From: an uncultured Clostridia bacterium
GTDB lineage: Bacteria > Bacillota > Clostridia > Oscillospirales > Acutalibacteraceae
Direction of reading: 5' to 3'
DNA length: 64,000 nt
NCBI GenBank assembly: GCA_947623505.1
Contig: CANQGT010000002.1
Coordinates: 1-64,000, forward strand
A program made the position numbers and the translations under genes. Positions 53,761 to 63,348 of this stretch are shown one piece after another. Under the pieces are notes generated by a model. It was not told where the DNA came from, made no database searches, and saw only the letters and a list, made by a program, of their open reading frames with translations. Within the stretch, counting starts at the first letter, position 1. Every line of letters begins with the position of its first letter.

Positions 53761-54342
53761 TTATTTTACGATTTTGCCTATTGTGTTAGGAGCCATTCCC
53801 GCCGCGTTTGCCTCATCGGTATCGATGTGCATCGCAAGCGCGTATGAATCCGAAACTCTTACCACAACGTCGCCGAACACAAGATTTCTGCCGTTTGAGG
53901 TGGGTATCTCCACGTTTACGATTTGGCCGTTTTCAAGCCCCATTCTTTTCGCGTCGGCGGTGGTGGCGTGGATATGCCTTTTTGCCGCGATAACGCCCTG
54001 CTCAAGCTCTATCTCCCCCTTGGGGCCGACAAGGCGGCAGCTTCCCGAACCTTCAATATCTCCGCTTTCCCTTACGGGTGCCGTTACGCCGATAGAGCGC
54101 GCGTCCGTAAGAGATATTTCAACCTGAGTGGCGTTTCTTACCGGGCCGAGAATCGACACGCCTGGAAATTCACCCTTTGAGCCCACAACCCTCACTCTTT
54201 CCTCGCACGCGAACTGCCCCGGCTGCGAAAGAGCCTTTTTAACGGTGAGCTGATAGCCTTTTCCGAAAAGAGTTTCAAGATCCGCCTGCGAAAGATGAAG
54301 ATGACGGGCGGATATTTCAACCAAAACCTCGTTGTTTTCCAT
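53761..54342 (-). CDS. pduL: PduL-type phosphate acyltransferase
   Basis: The 193-residue enzyme transfers an acetyl or propionyl group between CoA and phosphate. The zinc-binding His motifs ARHLHLS and KRHIHATTADAK and the MHIDTDEANA segment are present. There is no N-terminal extension of the type that targets PduL to microcompartments, and no shell protein gene is nearby, so a cytosolic phosphotransacetylase role is likely. ATG at 54342 follows AAGGAG. Confidence 0.92.
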   Translation of the reverse strand: MENNEVLVEISARHLHLSQADLETLFGKGYQLTVKKALSQPGQFACEERVRVVGSKGEFPGVSILGPVRNATQVEISLTDARSIGVTAPVRESGDIEGSGSCRLVGPKGEIELEQGVIAAKRHIHATTADAKRMGLENGQIVNVEIPTSNGRNLVFGDVVVRVSDSYALAMHIDTDEANAAGMAPNTIGKIVK

Positions 54343-54375
54343 ATGTATTCTCCTTAACAAAAAAATCTTGCATAT

Positions 54376-54404
54376 ATTTTATAACTATTTTAATTGTTTT
54401 TCAA
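54376..54404 (-). promoter_or_regulatory. Promoter of pduL
   Basis: On the - strand TTGAAA (54404-54399) and TAAAAT (54381-54376) are separated by 17 bp. It overlaps the opposing promoter of the uracil-DNA glycosylase gene. Confidence 0.6.
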
Positions 54405-54422
54405 TATGCAATTTGATATACT
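54394..54422 (+). promoter_or_regulatory. Promoter of the uracil-DNA glycosylase/GH110 pair
   Basis: TTGTTT (54394-54399) and TATACT (54417-54422) are separated by 17 bp. The -35 regions of this and the pduL promoter overlap face to face, so the two may interfere with each other. Confidence 0.6.
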
Positions 54423-54440
54423 TTTATATGGTGATGAGAA

Positions 54441-55004
54441 ATGACGCTTCAAGAGCTTAAAGCAAAATGTGCAGACTGCACAAAATGCCCCCTCTGCGAG
54501 GGAAGAACAAACGTTGTTTTCGGAACGGGGAAAGAGGACGCCGATATTATGCTGATAGGCGAGGGACCCGGCGAAAACGAGGATATCCAGGGCAAGCCGT
54601 TCGTAGGCAGAAGCGGGCAGCTGCTTGATAAATTTCTTGCCGCGGTCGGCCTGAGCCGTGAAAAAAACGTGTATATAGCAAATATGGTGAAATGCCGCCC
54701 GCCGAAAAACAGAGATCCGAAACCGGAGGAGCAGGATATATGCATCGACTGGCTGAGGGAGCAGTTTAAAATAATCAGGCCGAAAATAATAGTGTGCGTG
54801 GGCAGAATATCTGCTCAAAGGCTGATAAGCCCCGATTTCAGGGTGACTAAGGAGCACGGCGAGTTCATTGAGAAAAACGGAGTGCTTATGATGGGCACCT
54901 ATCATCCCGCGGCCATACTTAGAAATCCGAACAACAAGGAAGCGGCGTTTCGCGACTGGCTGGCGTTGCGGGACAAAATCGGGGAAATGGGTATTGAATT
55001 ATGA
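54441..55004 (+). CDS. Type 4 uracil-DNA glycosylase (Fe-S)
   Basis: The 187-residue enzyme removes uracil from DNA. Cysteines in CADCTKCPLC (residues 10-19), in VKCRPPKNRDP and in QDICIDWL fit the [4Fe-4S] ligands of family 4. The active-site motif GEGPGENEDIQGKPFVGRSG and the C-terminal GTYHPAAILRN are present. Its stop overlaps the start of the beta-helix glycosidase (ATGA), an unexpected partner. Confidence 0.93.
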   Translation: MTLQELKAKCADCTKCPLCEGRTNVVFGTGKEDADIMLIGEGPGENEDIQGKPFVGRSGQLLDKFLAAVGLSREKNVYIANMVKCRPPKNRDPKPEEQDICIDWLREQFKIIRPKIIVCVGRISAQRLISPDFRVTKEHGEFIEKNGVLMMGTYHPAAILRNPNNKEAAFRDWLALRDKIGEMGIEL

Positions 55005-56647
55005 CAGAGAACGCAAAAACGATCAAAGCATCGGATTACGGAATTGTTCCCGGCGCTTACGTTGGAAAGGCGTTGGCGGGGCTTTTCGGTTCTCTTTCCG
55101 AAACACGTGGGGAAAAGACGCTTGTTTTTGACAGCGGCGTATATTATATAGATTCCGAAGAGCTTGAAGCCGAAACGGCTTTTATAACAAACACTGTCGG
55201 CGACGGTGAATTTTCCGCGGGCGAGACTCCGCACAGGGTAAAATTCGCGTTCGCCTTAAAAAACATAAGAGATCTTACCGTTGAGGGAAACGGCGCTGAA
55301 TTTCTGCTTAGGGGCAAGGCGACTAACGCCGCGATAAGAAACTGCGAAAACATAACTCTTAAGGATATTGAATTTGACGTTGAGGCGCCCGATATGCAGG
55401 AGCTTACGGCGGTAAAAAAAGGCGCGTTTTACGTTGATTTTCGTCCCGACGCGGAAAGCAGATTCAAAACGGAAAACGGAAGGCTCGTTTTTTACGGCAA
55501 GGATTACAGCGCCGACGTTATAAAAGCCTACAGATATTCGGGATACCTTGCCTGCATAAGAAAGGAAACTCCCGAAACCGTTAAACGCGGTTCGCACCTT
55601 TTCCGCTTTGCGCTTAAAGCAAAGGCGCTTGGCAACGGGTGCGTTCGCGTCTATTACATAAACACTTCTAAAATACGGGAGGGCGACAGATATTATATTT
55701 TCAACGACCGACGCGACAATGTGGGTATATTTATCGACAGTTCAAAGAACGTTATCTTTGAAAGACTTTCTCAGCGGTTCAATTACAGCCTCGGAATAGT
55801 GGCGCAAAACTGCGAAAATCTCACTTTTCACGCGCTTGATCTCTCTCCCTCCCCAAAAAGCGGAAGAAAGATTGCCTCCACGGCCGATTTTCTGCATATC
55901 TGCTCCTGCCGCGGAAAGGTGTCGGTAACCGACAGTAATTTTGACGGCGCGTGCGACGACTGTATGAACGTCCACGGAGTTCATCTTAAAATAAAGAAGA
56001 TCGACGGCAACACCGTTACAGCCGAATTTATGCACCCCCAGACTCACGGTTTCAACACCCTTCGAGACGGCGATACCGTTGTTTTTACCGATCCCTCCAC
56101 TCTTTTGGAAAAAGGCAGGGCAAAGGTCGTTTCAAGCAGGCTGACAGATGAGCATCGGCTTGAGATAATTACGGATTCGGTAAGCGGCGCGCGGGAGGGC
56201 TTCTGCGTAGAGAATATTTCTGCCTGCCCGCGGGTTGAATTTAAAAACAATACCGCCACACGTATAATTACAAGAGGTCTGCTTATGACCACCCGCGGCA
56301 AAGTGGAAATAGAGGGAAATCGTTTTGTAAGCACCTCGATGAGCGGCGTGCTTCTTTCGGATGACGCGTCATCCTGGTACGAGAGCGGCCCGTGCGCCGA
56401 CGTTACGATAAAAGACAATATTTTTGATTACTGCGGCGAAAACGGAGTGCTTATAAAGCCCGAAAACAGCATTCACGCGGGAGCCGTTCACAAAAACATA
56501 AAAATTATCGGCAACGAATTTAAAAAATGCGCAAAAACCTGCGTTTGGATAAAATCATCGGAAAATATTGAAATAAAAGGCAATGCTTTCGGAAACGAAA
56601 ACAGGCTTTACACAGAAAACTGCGAAAATATCGAAAAAGATTTCTGA
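55001..56647 (+). CDS. Right-handed beta-helix protein, GH110 alpha-galactosidase-like
   Basis: The 548-residue protein is built of parallel beta-helix coils (repeated N-x-I/V-x-F-x-x-N-x patterns). The block TADFLHICSCRGKV...GACDDCMNVHGVHL (Asp296, Asp319, Asp320, His325) and RGLLMTTRGKVEIEGNRF closely resemble GH110 enzymes that remove alpha-1,3-linked galactose, as in blood group B antigen. No signal peptide is present, so it would act on imported sugars. The assignment is from motif memory and could be another beta-helix family. It is translationally coupled to the uracil-DNA glycosylase gene. Confidence 0.75.
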   Translation: MTENAKTIKASDYGIVPGAYVGKALAGLFGSLSETRGEKTLVFDSGVYYIDSEELEAETAFITNTVGDGEFSAGETPHRVKFAFALKNIRDLTVEGNGAEFLLRGKATNAAIRNCENITLKDIEFDVEAPDMQELTAVKKGAFYVDFRPDAESRFKTENGRLVFYGKDYSADVIKAYRYSGYLACIRKETPETVKRGSHLFRFALKAKALGNGCVRVYYINTSKIREGDRYYIFNDRRDNVGIFIDSSKNVIFERLSQRFNYSLGIVAQNCENLTFHALDLSPSPKSGRKIASTADFLHICSCRGKVSVTDSNFDGACDDCMNVHGVHLKIKKIDGNTVTAEFMHPQTHGFNTLRDGDTVVFTDPSTLLEKGRAKVVSSRLTDEHRLEIITDSVSGAREGFCVENISACPRVEFKNNTATRIITRGLLMTTRGKVEIEGNRFVSTSMSGVLLSDDASSWYESGPCADVTIKDNIFDYCGENGVLIKPENSIHAGAVHKNIKIIGNEFKKCAKTCVWIKSSENIEIKGNAFGNENRLYTENCENIEKDF

Positions 56648-56678
56648 TTTCGGAATAAAAGGACGGCGCGGAGGCATT

Positions 56679-58079
56679 TCAGGCGCGGTTTTCCCGTGTT
56701 GTTCCGTTATCCTTTGCCGTTTCGCTTTCGTCTTCCCGTTCGGCGGATAGGAATTTTTTAACTTCACCGAATGATTTTGTGCCCTGCGCGTATTGAAGCA
56801 GAACGTCGCCGAAAGCGTTTTCCGCCTCGTCGGACGGAAATTCCACCCAATCAAGCGTAACGGAGCTTATGCCGTCTCTGCCAAGCCATTCCGCCGACTG
56901 CCTCGCGAGCGGATCGTCGGGAGTGTCGGCGCTTGCAAAAGAACCGAACGGCGCGATAAGGCCGAGTTCGTTTGAAATAAAGCCCTTGCCTTTTTCGTTT
57001 GAATAGAGCCAGAAGAGAAAATCGCGCGCGGCTTTTTGGGCTTCGGCGCTTGCTTTTGAATTGACGGCAAAATAGTTTTCGGCTTTAACGCAAAGCCCCT
57101 GATTATTTTCGCCGTCTATTCCCATATATAACGGCAGGAATTTTATATCCTCCTGCGAAACGGTGTTTCCGGCGGTGTTTTTGATTTGCTCCCAAGTACG
57201 GCTGCCGCCGATAGTCATCGCCGATTTTCCGTGGGCAAATTCGGATATGGCGTTGTCGGCCGTCTTATTGCCCAAATCCTTTTTGCCGGAAACGGAATAC
57301 GCCGTGCAGAGATCGAAAAAGTTTTTGAAATTTTCCGCGTACTGAAATTCCACGTCGTCCGTTTTGCCCGAAGTCGGTTTTGCGCCTTTGTTTTTCAACT
57401 CGTAATATATCGCGGTTTTCGCAATATCCGTCTGAAGCGCTCTGTCCTCCTCCGTTTTAAGCGGAGCGGATGAAAAAACGCCCTCTATACCCAGCTTCCC
57501 CGCGTTTTTCTGCATATCCTTAACGATTGCCGAAAGCGATTCAAAGCCGTTTATTTCATCCATGGATTTGAAATCGGCGGATTTATCCGGCAGCGCGAAA
57601 TATCTGCCTGTTATCGCGCCGTTGTAAATTATGCCGAAGCATTCCACACCGCTCGGTATGCCGTAAACTACGCCGTCGGCGGTCAACGCGAAATCTTCGT
57701 CGATAAGACTTTCATAAAGCCGGGAATCGGAGAGATCGGCGCAGTAGTCCTCCCATAGGGCAAGATCATTTTGCCCGTTCAGCAGGAAAATTACGGGAGC
57801 GCCGTCGGTTTTCATTTTTTCGGCCAAGGTTTGACCGTAAGCGTTTTCTTCGGCGCTTTCAACGGCTATTTTTATTCCCGTTTCCTTTTCGTACTCAGCC
57901 GCCGCCTGCCTGTATTTTTCCGCCGCTTCGCCGCCCGAAGCGAGATAGCGAACCGCCGTTTGGGGAGCGGTGTTCCCGGTGCCTTCGTTTTCTTCGCCTT
58001 TTTTTGCGCAGCCCGCAAAGGCGGCTGCGGTCATAAAAACGGCGATAATCAAAGCGAGCGTCTTTTTTAAATTGATCAT
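56679..58079 (-). CDS. Extracellular solute-binding lipoprotein (family 1 type)
   Basis: The 466-residue protein has a lipoprotein signal (lipobox AFAGC) and a sugar-type ABC binding-protein fold. Typical segments are YEKETGIKIAVES, LWEDYCADLSDS, GVVYGIPSGVECFGIIYN and FAHGKSAMTIGG. It would capture oligosaccharides, but the ligand is unknown. No permease or ATPase genes are adjacent, so it is an orphan that must share a transporter. GGAGG precedes the ATG. The C-terminal tail is acidic and unstructured. Confidence 0.88.
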   Translation of the reverse strand: MINLKKTLALIIAVFMTAAAFAGCAKKGEENEGTGNTAPQTAVRYLASGGEAAEKYRQAAAEYEKETGIKIAVESAEENAYGQTLAEKMKTDGAPVIFLLNGQNDLALWEDYCADLSDSRLYESLIDEDFALTADGVVYGIPSGVECFGIIYNGAITGRYFALPDKSADFKSMDEINGFESLSAIVKDMQKNAGKLGIEGVFSSAPLKTEEDRALQTDIAKTAIYYELKNKGAKPTSGKTDDVEFQYAENFKNFFDLCTAYSVSGKKDLGNKTADNAISEFAHGKSAMTIGGSRTWEQIKNTAGNTVSQEDIKFLPLYMGIDGENNQGLCVKAENYFAVNSKASAEAQKAARDFLFWLYSNEKGKGFISNELGLIAPFGSFASADTPDDPLARQSAEWLGRDGISSVTLDWVEFPSDEAENAFGDVLLQYAQGTKSFGEVKKFLSAEREDESETAKDNGTTRENRA

Positions 58080-58188
58080 ATGTTTTTTCCTCCGTTTTTA
58101 TTTGCGGTGCGGGGAAATTCGCCCGCAAAATACTTTTGTTTCCGTATATTGATTATCGGTTTTATTTTCCTTTTTATTCGTAAAAAAC

Positions 58189-58229
58189 AAAAAAGATGAA
58201 AGTCCGCGGGGATTTTCATCTTTTTTCGT
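58189..58229 (-). terminator. Terminator, second hairpin after apgM
   Basis: AAAAAAGATGAAA/TTTCATCTTTTTT arms surround a short GC-rich loop, and T-runs flank both sides. Confidence 0.75.
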
Positions 58230-58242
58230 ATATGATATGTAA

Positions 58243-58273
58243 TTTTAAGGCGGTCGGAGCCGTTCAGACCGTC
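58243..58273 (-). terminator. Terminator, first hairpin after apgM
   Basis: On the - strand AAGACGGTC/GACCGCCTT arms are followed by AAAATT. The stem resembles the CGGTC/GACCG hairpin at the end of the 277-bp elements, but the context is not shared. Confidence 0.55.
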
Positions 58274-58280
58274 TTAAAAA

Positions 58281-59489
58281 TCAGTCTTTTATAAAACGGC
58301 TCATAATCCCGGGGCCGTATTCGATAAACAGCCCCGTCGCGGCGGCGGTTTCTTCGTTTATTGTGTCAACGCCGCTTTTCTCTCTGCTTTTATGATAGAT
58401 AAGATACGGCACGGGATCGGAGGCGTGAGTTCTCGTAACTATCGGGGTGGGGTGATCCGGCAGTATCATTATCTTGTAATCGTCATATTTTTTAAGTCCG
58501 TCAAATAGTATCGGCAGCACGCGCTCGTCTATAAGCTCTATCGCCCTTACTTTGTTTTCGGGTTCGTTTCGGTGGCCGCATTCGTCGGTGGCCTCAAAAT
58601 GGATATAAACAAGATCGTTTCTTTCAAGAATATCAAGCGCTGCCTGCGCCTTGCCCTCAAAATTCGTGTCTATATATCCCGTAGCGCCCTCAACGCTCGC
58701 AACTTCCATTCCGGCGCAGCGGCCTATTCCTTTTATAAGATCCACGGCGGAGACCACGCCGCCCTTTATGCCGTTTATCTCCTCAAAACTGCTTATTGAG
58801 GGCCTTGTGCCCTCGCCCCAAAGCCAAATGGAATTTGCTGGACGCTTTCCCCTTGCCTTGCGGGCGAGGTTTACGGGGTGATCTTTAAGTATATCGTAAG
58901 ATTTTTTCATCATATCTATCAGCACGCGGGCGTTTTCGCTTTTTGAAAGATATTCGGTTATCACCTTGCCCGTTATATCGTGAGGCGGGGTGAGATTTCC
59001 GAGATCGGTAGTTCCGTTTTTCCATATAAGGCAATGGCGGTACGACACTCCCGCGTAAAATTTGAAAACATCGTTTCCGAGTTCTCTGTTTACGGCCTCT
59101 ATGAGCTGAGCGCCCTCATTTGACGAAATATCGTCGGCGCAGTAGTCCTCAATGGTTTTTTCCTCATACGGCTTGCCGTCCTCCGAAAGGGTGACGAGAT
59201 TGCAGCGCAGGGAAACGTCGGTTGGCTTCATATCTATGCCGATAGACGCGGCTTCAAGCGGGCTTCTTCCCGTGTAATATTTAGCGGGATCAAAGCCCAT
59301 AACGCTCATATTCGCAACGTCCGAGCCCGGCTTCATTCCCTTGGGAACCGTGCGCACAAGCCCCACCTCCGCTTTTTTGGCAAGGCTGTCGAGATTCGGT
59401 TTTTTCGCCAGCATCATCGGCGTTTTTCCGCCGAGAGCGGGAACGGGATAATCCGCCATCCCGTCGTAAAGCACAACAACATATTTCAT
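58281..59489 (-). CDS. apgM: Archaeal-type cofactor-independent phosphoglycerate mutase / homoserine-kinase-like protein
   Basis: The 402-residue protein belongs to the alkaline phosphatase superfamily subgroup of ApgM. Typical motifs are VVLYDGMADYP, SDVANMSVMGFDPAKYYTGRSPLEA (catalytic Ser) and ILPDHPTPIVTRTHASDPVPYLIY. Members interconvert phosphoglycerates, and some are proposed to act as homoserine kinases (ThrB-like). Since gpmI is also present, the homoserine kinase role deserves weight. AGGAGG precedes the ATG. It follows purL by 66 bp on the same strand and may share its transcript. Confidence 0.9.
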   Translation of the reverse strand: MKYVVVLYDGMADYPVPALGGKTPMMLAKKPNLDSLAKKAEVGLVRTVPKGMKPGSDVANMSVMGFDPAKYYTGRSPLEAASIGIDMKPTDVSLRCNLVTLSEDGKPYEEKTIEDYCADDISSNEGAQLIEAVNRELGNDVFKFYAGVSYRHCLIWKNGTTDLGNLTPPHDITGKVITEYLSKSENARVLIDMMKKSYDILKDHPVNLARKARGKRPANSIWLWGEGTRPSISSFEEINGIKGGVVSAVDLIKGIGRCAGMEVASVEGATGYIDTNFEGKAQAALDILERNDLVYIHFEATDECGHRNEPENKVRAIELIDERVLPILFDGLKKYDDYKIMILPDHPTPIVTRTHASDPVPYLIYHKSREKSGVDTINEETAAATGLFIEYGPGIMSRFIKD

Positions 59490-59555
59490 ATCACATTATC
59501 CTCCTGATTTATGATACGCCTGAAAAGATATTTCGTTATAATAATTTTTCGCAGA

Positions 59556-62500
59556 TTATTTAAAATATTTTACGCCGCTCTCGAATATTTTCATATCCTT
59601 TTCAAACGGAACGTTGGCGTAAAGATTTTCGCCCTTTCTTTCGGCGTGGCCCATTTTTCCGAAAACTCTGCCGTCGGGAGAGGTTATGCCCTCCACGGCG
59701 CAGACCGAGCCGTTCGGGTTAAACGGCATATCGGCCACGGGCTCACCGCTCGGATCGACGTACTGCGTCGCTATCTGCCCGTTTTCGGCAAGCTTTTTGA
59801 TAACGGCGTCGTTCGCGACAAATCTGCCCTCACCGTGGGAAATCGGAACGGCGAAAACATCGCCTGCCGAGACCTCCGAAAGCCACGGGGATTTTACGCT
59901 TGTTACCCTTGTGTAGGCCATACAGGATATATGCCTGCCTACTGTGTTGAAAGTAAGCGTCGGATCGTCCGGCTTTATGTCAACAATCTCGCCGTAAGGA
60001 ACGAGACCGAGCTTGATAAGCGCCTGAAAACCGTTGCATATACCGAGCATAAGCCCGTCGCGGCAGTTGAGAAGCCTTGAAACCGCCTCTTTGACCCCGG
60101 GATTGCGGAAAGTGGTGGCGATGAATTTCCCCGAGCCCTCGGGCTCGTCGCCGCCGGAAAATCCGCCGGGGAGCATAACTATCTGGCTTTCGTTTATTGA
60201 TTTTATCATTTTGTCTATCGTCTCGTTTATCGCCGAGGCGGAGAGGTTGTTTACAACGAGTATTTCGGCTTGAGCCCCCGCTTTTTCAAATGCCCGCGCG
60301 GTGTCGATCTCGCAGTTGGTGCCGGGAAATACGGGTATGAATACCTTGGGACGGGCGACGCGGTTTTTCGCTATGAATATCGACCGCTCTTTAAACAGCG
60401 GTATTTCGCGCGGCATCGCGGCGGAGACCCCGCTGTCGGTCGGGAAAACGCTCTCCAGCCTGCCGAGCCACGATTCAATAAGCTCGTCCGTGGTGAGCAC
60501 GTCGCCGTCTATGATGAACACGCCGTTGTCGTTGACGGTTCCAAGCTCAACCGTTTCGGCATAGAGCTCCGGTTTTTCGCCGGCCGATATTTCCAAAACC
60601 ATATTGCCCTGCTTCGCGGCGAAAAGCGTTTCCTTATCAAGATTTTCGGCAAAGGTAAAGCCCGTCTTTTCCCCGAACGCCATTTTGCAAACGCAGGCGG
60701 CGGCTCCTCCCTCTTTTACAACGCTTGCCGAGAGAATGCTTTTGTTTCTTATGCCTTCATATACCGAGCACATAAGGCGCATAGCGTTTTCGTATTCGGG
60801 CATTCCCGTTTCCTCGTCAACGGGCAGTTTCGCCATAATCACCCTTGAGCCCGCCTGCTTGAACTGCGCCGAAACCGTTTTCGACGCTTCGCTTACGCCA
60901 ACGGCAAAGGATACGAGCGTGGGCGGAACGTCAAGATCGTTGAATGAGCCGCTCATACTGTCCTTTCCGCCGATAGACGGAACTCCGTAACCTATCTGCG
61001 CCGATATCGCGCCCAAAAGCGCCGCGGCGGGCTTGCCCCAGCGCTTAGGATCGTCGTTCAATCTCTCAAAATACTCCTGAAAAGTCAGCCTTGCCCTGCT
61101 TGGATCGCAGCCCACGCACGCCAGCTTTGCCAAGGATTCGGTAACGGCAAAGGCGGCGGAATGGAACGGACTCCAGCGTGAAAGCTTCGGAATAAAGCCG
61201 TACGCCATAACGGTCGCGGTGTCGGTTTCGCCCTTGAGCAGCGGAATTTTCGCCGCCATAGCCTCCTCGGGCGTAAGCTGATAAGTTCCCGCATACGGCA
61301 TAAGCACGGTCGCCGCGCCTATCGAGGAATCGAAACGCTCCGCGAGACCCTTTTGGCAGCAAACCTCAAGTCTTGAAAGATTGCCGCAAAGGGCGCGGGC
61401 ATTCGTTTTTCCTTTAAGCTCGGGAGGAACAAGGTTTCTGTAATTCTCTTTTTCGTCAACCGCGGCAATCAAAGCGTTCGCGTGCTGCGTAACGCCGTTT
61501 GTGTTGAGAAAATCCCTGCTTATATCAACTATTTTGTCCCCGCGCCACGTCATTACAAGGCGGTTTGAGTCCGTCACACGCGCAACGGGGGTGGCCTCAA
61601 GGTTTTCACCGTTTGAAAGCGCGGTGAATTTTTCCACGTCGTCTTTATCAAGCACAACGGCCATTCTCTCCTGCGATTCCGAAATGGCAAGCTCCGTTCC
61701 GTCAAGGCCGTCGTATTTTTTAGGCACTTTATCAAGGTCTATATCAAGCCCGTCGGCAAGCTCGCCTATGGCAACGGAAACACCGCCCGCGCCGAAATCG
61801 TTGCATCTCTTTATCATTTTTGCCGCCTCGGGATTGCGGAAAAGCCGCTGTAATTTCCTCTCGGTGGGCGGATTTCCCTTTTGCACCTCGGCGCCGCAGG
61901 TTTCTATCGATGAACTGTCGTGCGCTTTTGACGAGCCTGTTGCGCCGCCGCAGCCGTCGCGCCCCGTGCGCCCGCCGAGAAGAACGATAATATCCCCGCT
62001 CTTAGGAACTTCGCGTATTACGTTTTCCCTCGGAGACGCGCCGATAACAGCGCCTATCTCCATTCTCTTCGCCACATAGCCCTCGTCGTAAAGCTCCGTT
62101 ACCTGGCCGGTGGCAAGCCCTATCTGGTTGCCGTAGCTGGAATACCCCTGGGCGGCTCCCGTCGTTATTTTTCTCTGCGGCAGTTTGGCCTCAAGCGTAT
62201 CCTCAAACGGCGTTGTGGGATCTCCCGAACCGGTGACGCGCATAGCCTGATAAACATAAGCTCTGCCCGAAAGCGGATCGCGTATAGCGCCGCCGAGGCA
62301 GGTTGCCGCGCCGCCGAACGGTTCTATTTCGGTGGGGTGATTGTGCGTTTCGTTTTTAAACTGAACGAGCCACTGCTCCTCTTTTCCGTCTATTACGACA
62401 GGCACCTTTATCGAGCAGGCGTTTATCTCTTCGCTTTCGTCAATGTCGTCCGCAAGGCCGCGCTTTTTAAGCGTCTTTGCTCCGATGCAGGCCATATCCA

Positions 62501-63317
62501 TAAGGCAAACGTCCTTTTCACGGTCGCCGTAGACCTCGCGCCTTATGTCGAAATACTGCTCCAACGCATCCTCTATCGCTTTGTTGTATTTGCTTTTTTC
62601 AATTTCTATGCTGTTAAGCCTTGTGCTGAACGTCGTATGGCGGCAGTGGTCGCTCCAATATGTGTCTATAACCTTCAGTTCGGTAATGCTCGGATCGCGC
62701 CCCTCGGTTTTGAAATAATCGCGCACCCAGCACAAATCGGCAACGCTCATGGCAAAGCCCATACGGGCGTGGTAAGCGGCCGTTTCTTCGTCCGTTTTTT
62801 CGGTAAAGCCGTTTACACGGGCAATATCGGCAGGTATATCCGAGGAAATATCAAGCGTTTCTGGCAATTCCGCGGACGCTTCGCGCGACTCCACGGGATT
62901 TATCATATAAGCCTTTATTTTGAGAAATTCCTCATCGCTTATCTCGCCTTTTACCGCGATTATTTTCGCGCTTGAAACAAGCGGGCGGTCGCCGGCCGTC
63001 AAAAGCTGAATGCATTGCGCCGCGCTGTCCGCTCGCTGGTCATACTGGCCGGGCAGATATTCCGCCGCGAAAAAGCGCCAGCCGTTCGGCATCTCAAGTT
63101 CATAATACACGTTATCGAGATTGGGCTCCGAAAAAACCCCGCGCACCGCGTCCTTAAATTCCGATTCGGTAATGCCCTGAACGTCGTATCTGTTGATCAG
63201 CCTCAGGCTTTCAAGCCCTACGATACCGACGTTTGTTTTAAGGTCATCAAGAATATGCCGCGCCTCAATGTCGTTTCCGCTTTTCTTTTCAACGTAAACA
63301 CGAAATACCTTTGCCAT
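59556..63317 (-). CDS. purL: Phosphoribosylformylglycinamidine synthase, single-chain
   Basis: The 1253-residue enzyme converts FGAR to FGAM in purine synthesis using glutamine and ATP. It combines an N-terminal PurS-like part, two AIR-synthase-type domains with DTYWSDHCRHTTF, NETHNHPTEIEPFGGAATCLGG and GGKDSMSGSF, and a C-terminal glutaminase with VFPGTNCE, nucleophile Cys in GICNGFQ and PISHGEGRF. Clostridia often use this fused form. AAGGAG precedes the ATG. A perfect hairpin (63349-63392) lies in its leader. Confidence 0.96.
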   Translation of the reverse strand: MAKVFRVYVEKKSGNDIEARHILDDLKTNVGIVGLESLRLINRYDVQGITESEFKDAVRGVFSEPNLDNVYYELEMPNGWRFFAAEYLPGQYDQRADSAAQCIQLLTAGDRPLVSSAKIIAVKGEISDEEFLKIKAYMINPVESREASAELPETLDISSDIPADIARVNGFTEKTDEETAAYHARMGFAMSVADLCWVRDYFKTEGRDPSITELKVIDTYWSDHCRHTTFSTRLNSIEIEKSKYNKAIEDALEQYFDIRREVYGDREKDVCLMDMACIGAKTLKKRGLADDIDESEEINACSIKVPVVIDGKEEQWLVQFKNETHNHPTEIEPFGGAATCLGGAIRDPLSGRAYVYQAMRVTGSGDPTTPFEDTLEAKLPQRKITTGAAQGYSSYGNQIGLATGQVTELYDEGYVAKRMEIGAVIGASPRENVIREVPKSGDIIVLLGGRTGRDGCGGATGSSKAHDSSSIETCGAEVQKGNPPTERKLQRLFRNPEAAKMIKRCNDFGAGGVSVAIGELADGLDIDLDKVPKKYDGLDGTELAISESQERMAVVLDKDDVEKFTALSNGENLEATPVARVTDSNRLVMTWRGDKIVDISRDFLNTNGVTQHANALIAAVDEKENYRNLVPPELKGKTNARALCGNLSRLEVCCQKGLAERFDSSIGAATVLMPYAGTYQLTPEEAMAAKIPLLKGETDTATVMAYGFIPKLSRWSPFHSAAFAVTESLAKLACVGCDPSRARLTFQEYFERLNDDPKRWGKPAAALLGAISAQIGYGVPSIGGKDSMSGSFNDLDVPPTLVSFAVGVSEASKTVSAQFKQAGSRVIMAKLPVDEETGMPEYENAMRLMCSVYEGIRNKSILSASVVKEGGAAACVCKMAFGEKTGFTFAENLDKETLFAAKQGNMVLEISAGEKPELYAETVELGTVNDNGVFIIDGDVLTTDELIESWLGRLESVFPTDSGVSAAMPREIPLFKERSIFIAKNRVARPKVFIPVFPGTNCEIDTARAFEKAGAQAEILVVNNLSASAINETIDKMIKSINESQIVMLPGGFSGGDEPEGSGKFIATTFRNPGVKEAVSRLLNCRDGLMLGICNGFQALIKLGLVPYGEIVDIKPDDPTLTFNTVGRHISCMAYTRVTSVKSPWLSEVSAGDVFAVPISHGEGRFVANDAVIKKLAENGQIATQYVDPSGEPVADMPFNPNGSVCAVEGITSPDGRVFGKMGHAERKGENLYANVPFEKDMKIFESGVKYFK

Positions 63318-63348
63318 TATTTAAATTCTCCTTGAATATATTTATATG

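Noticed and set aside
53761-54342. Bacterial microcompartment locus around pduL
   Set aside because: No shell, signature enzyme or encapsulation peptide is seen; pduL stands alone.
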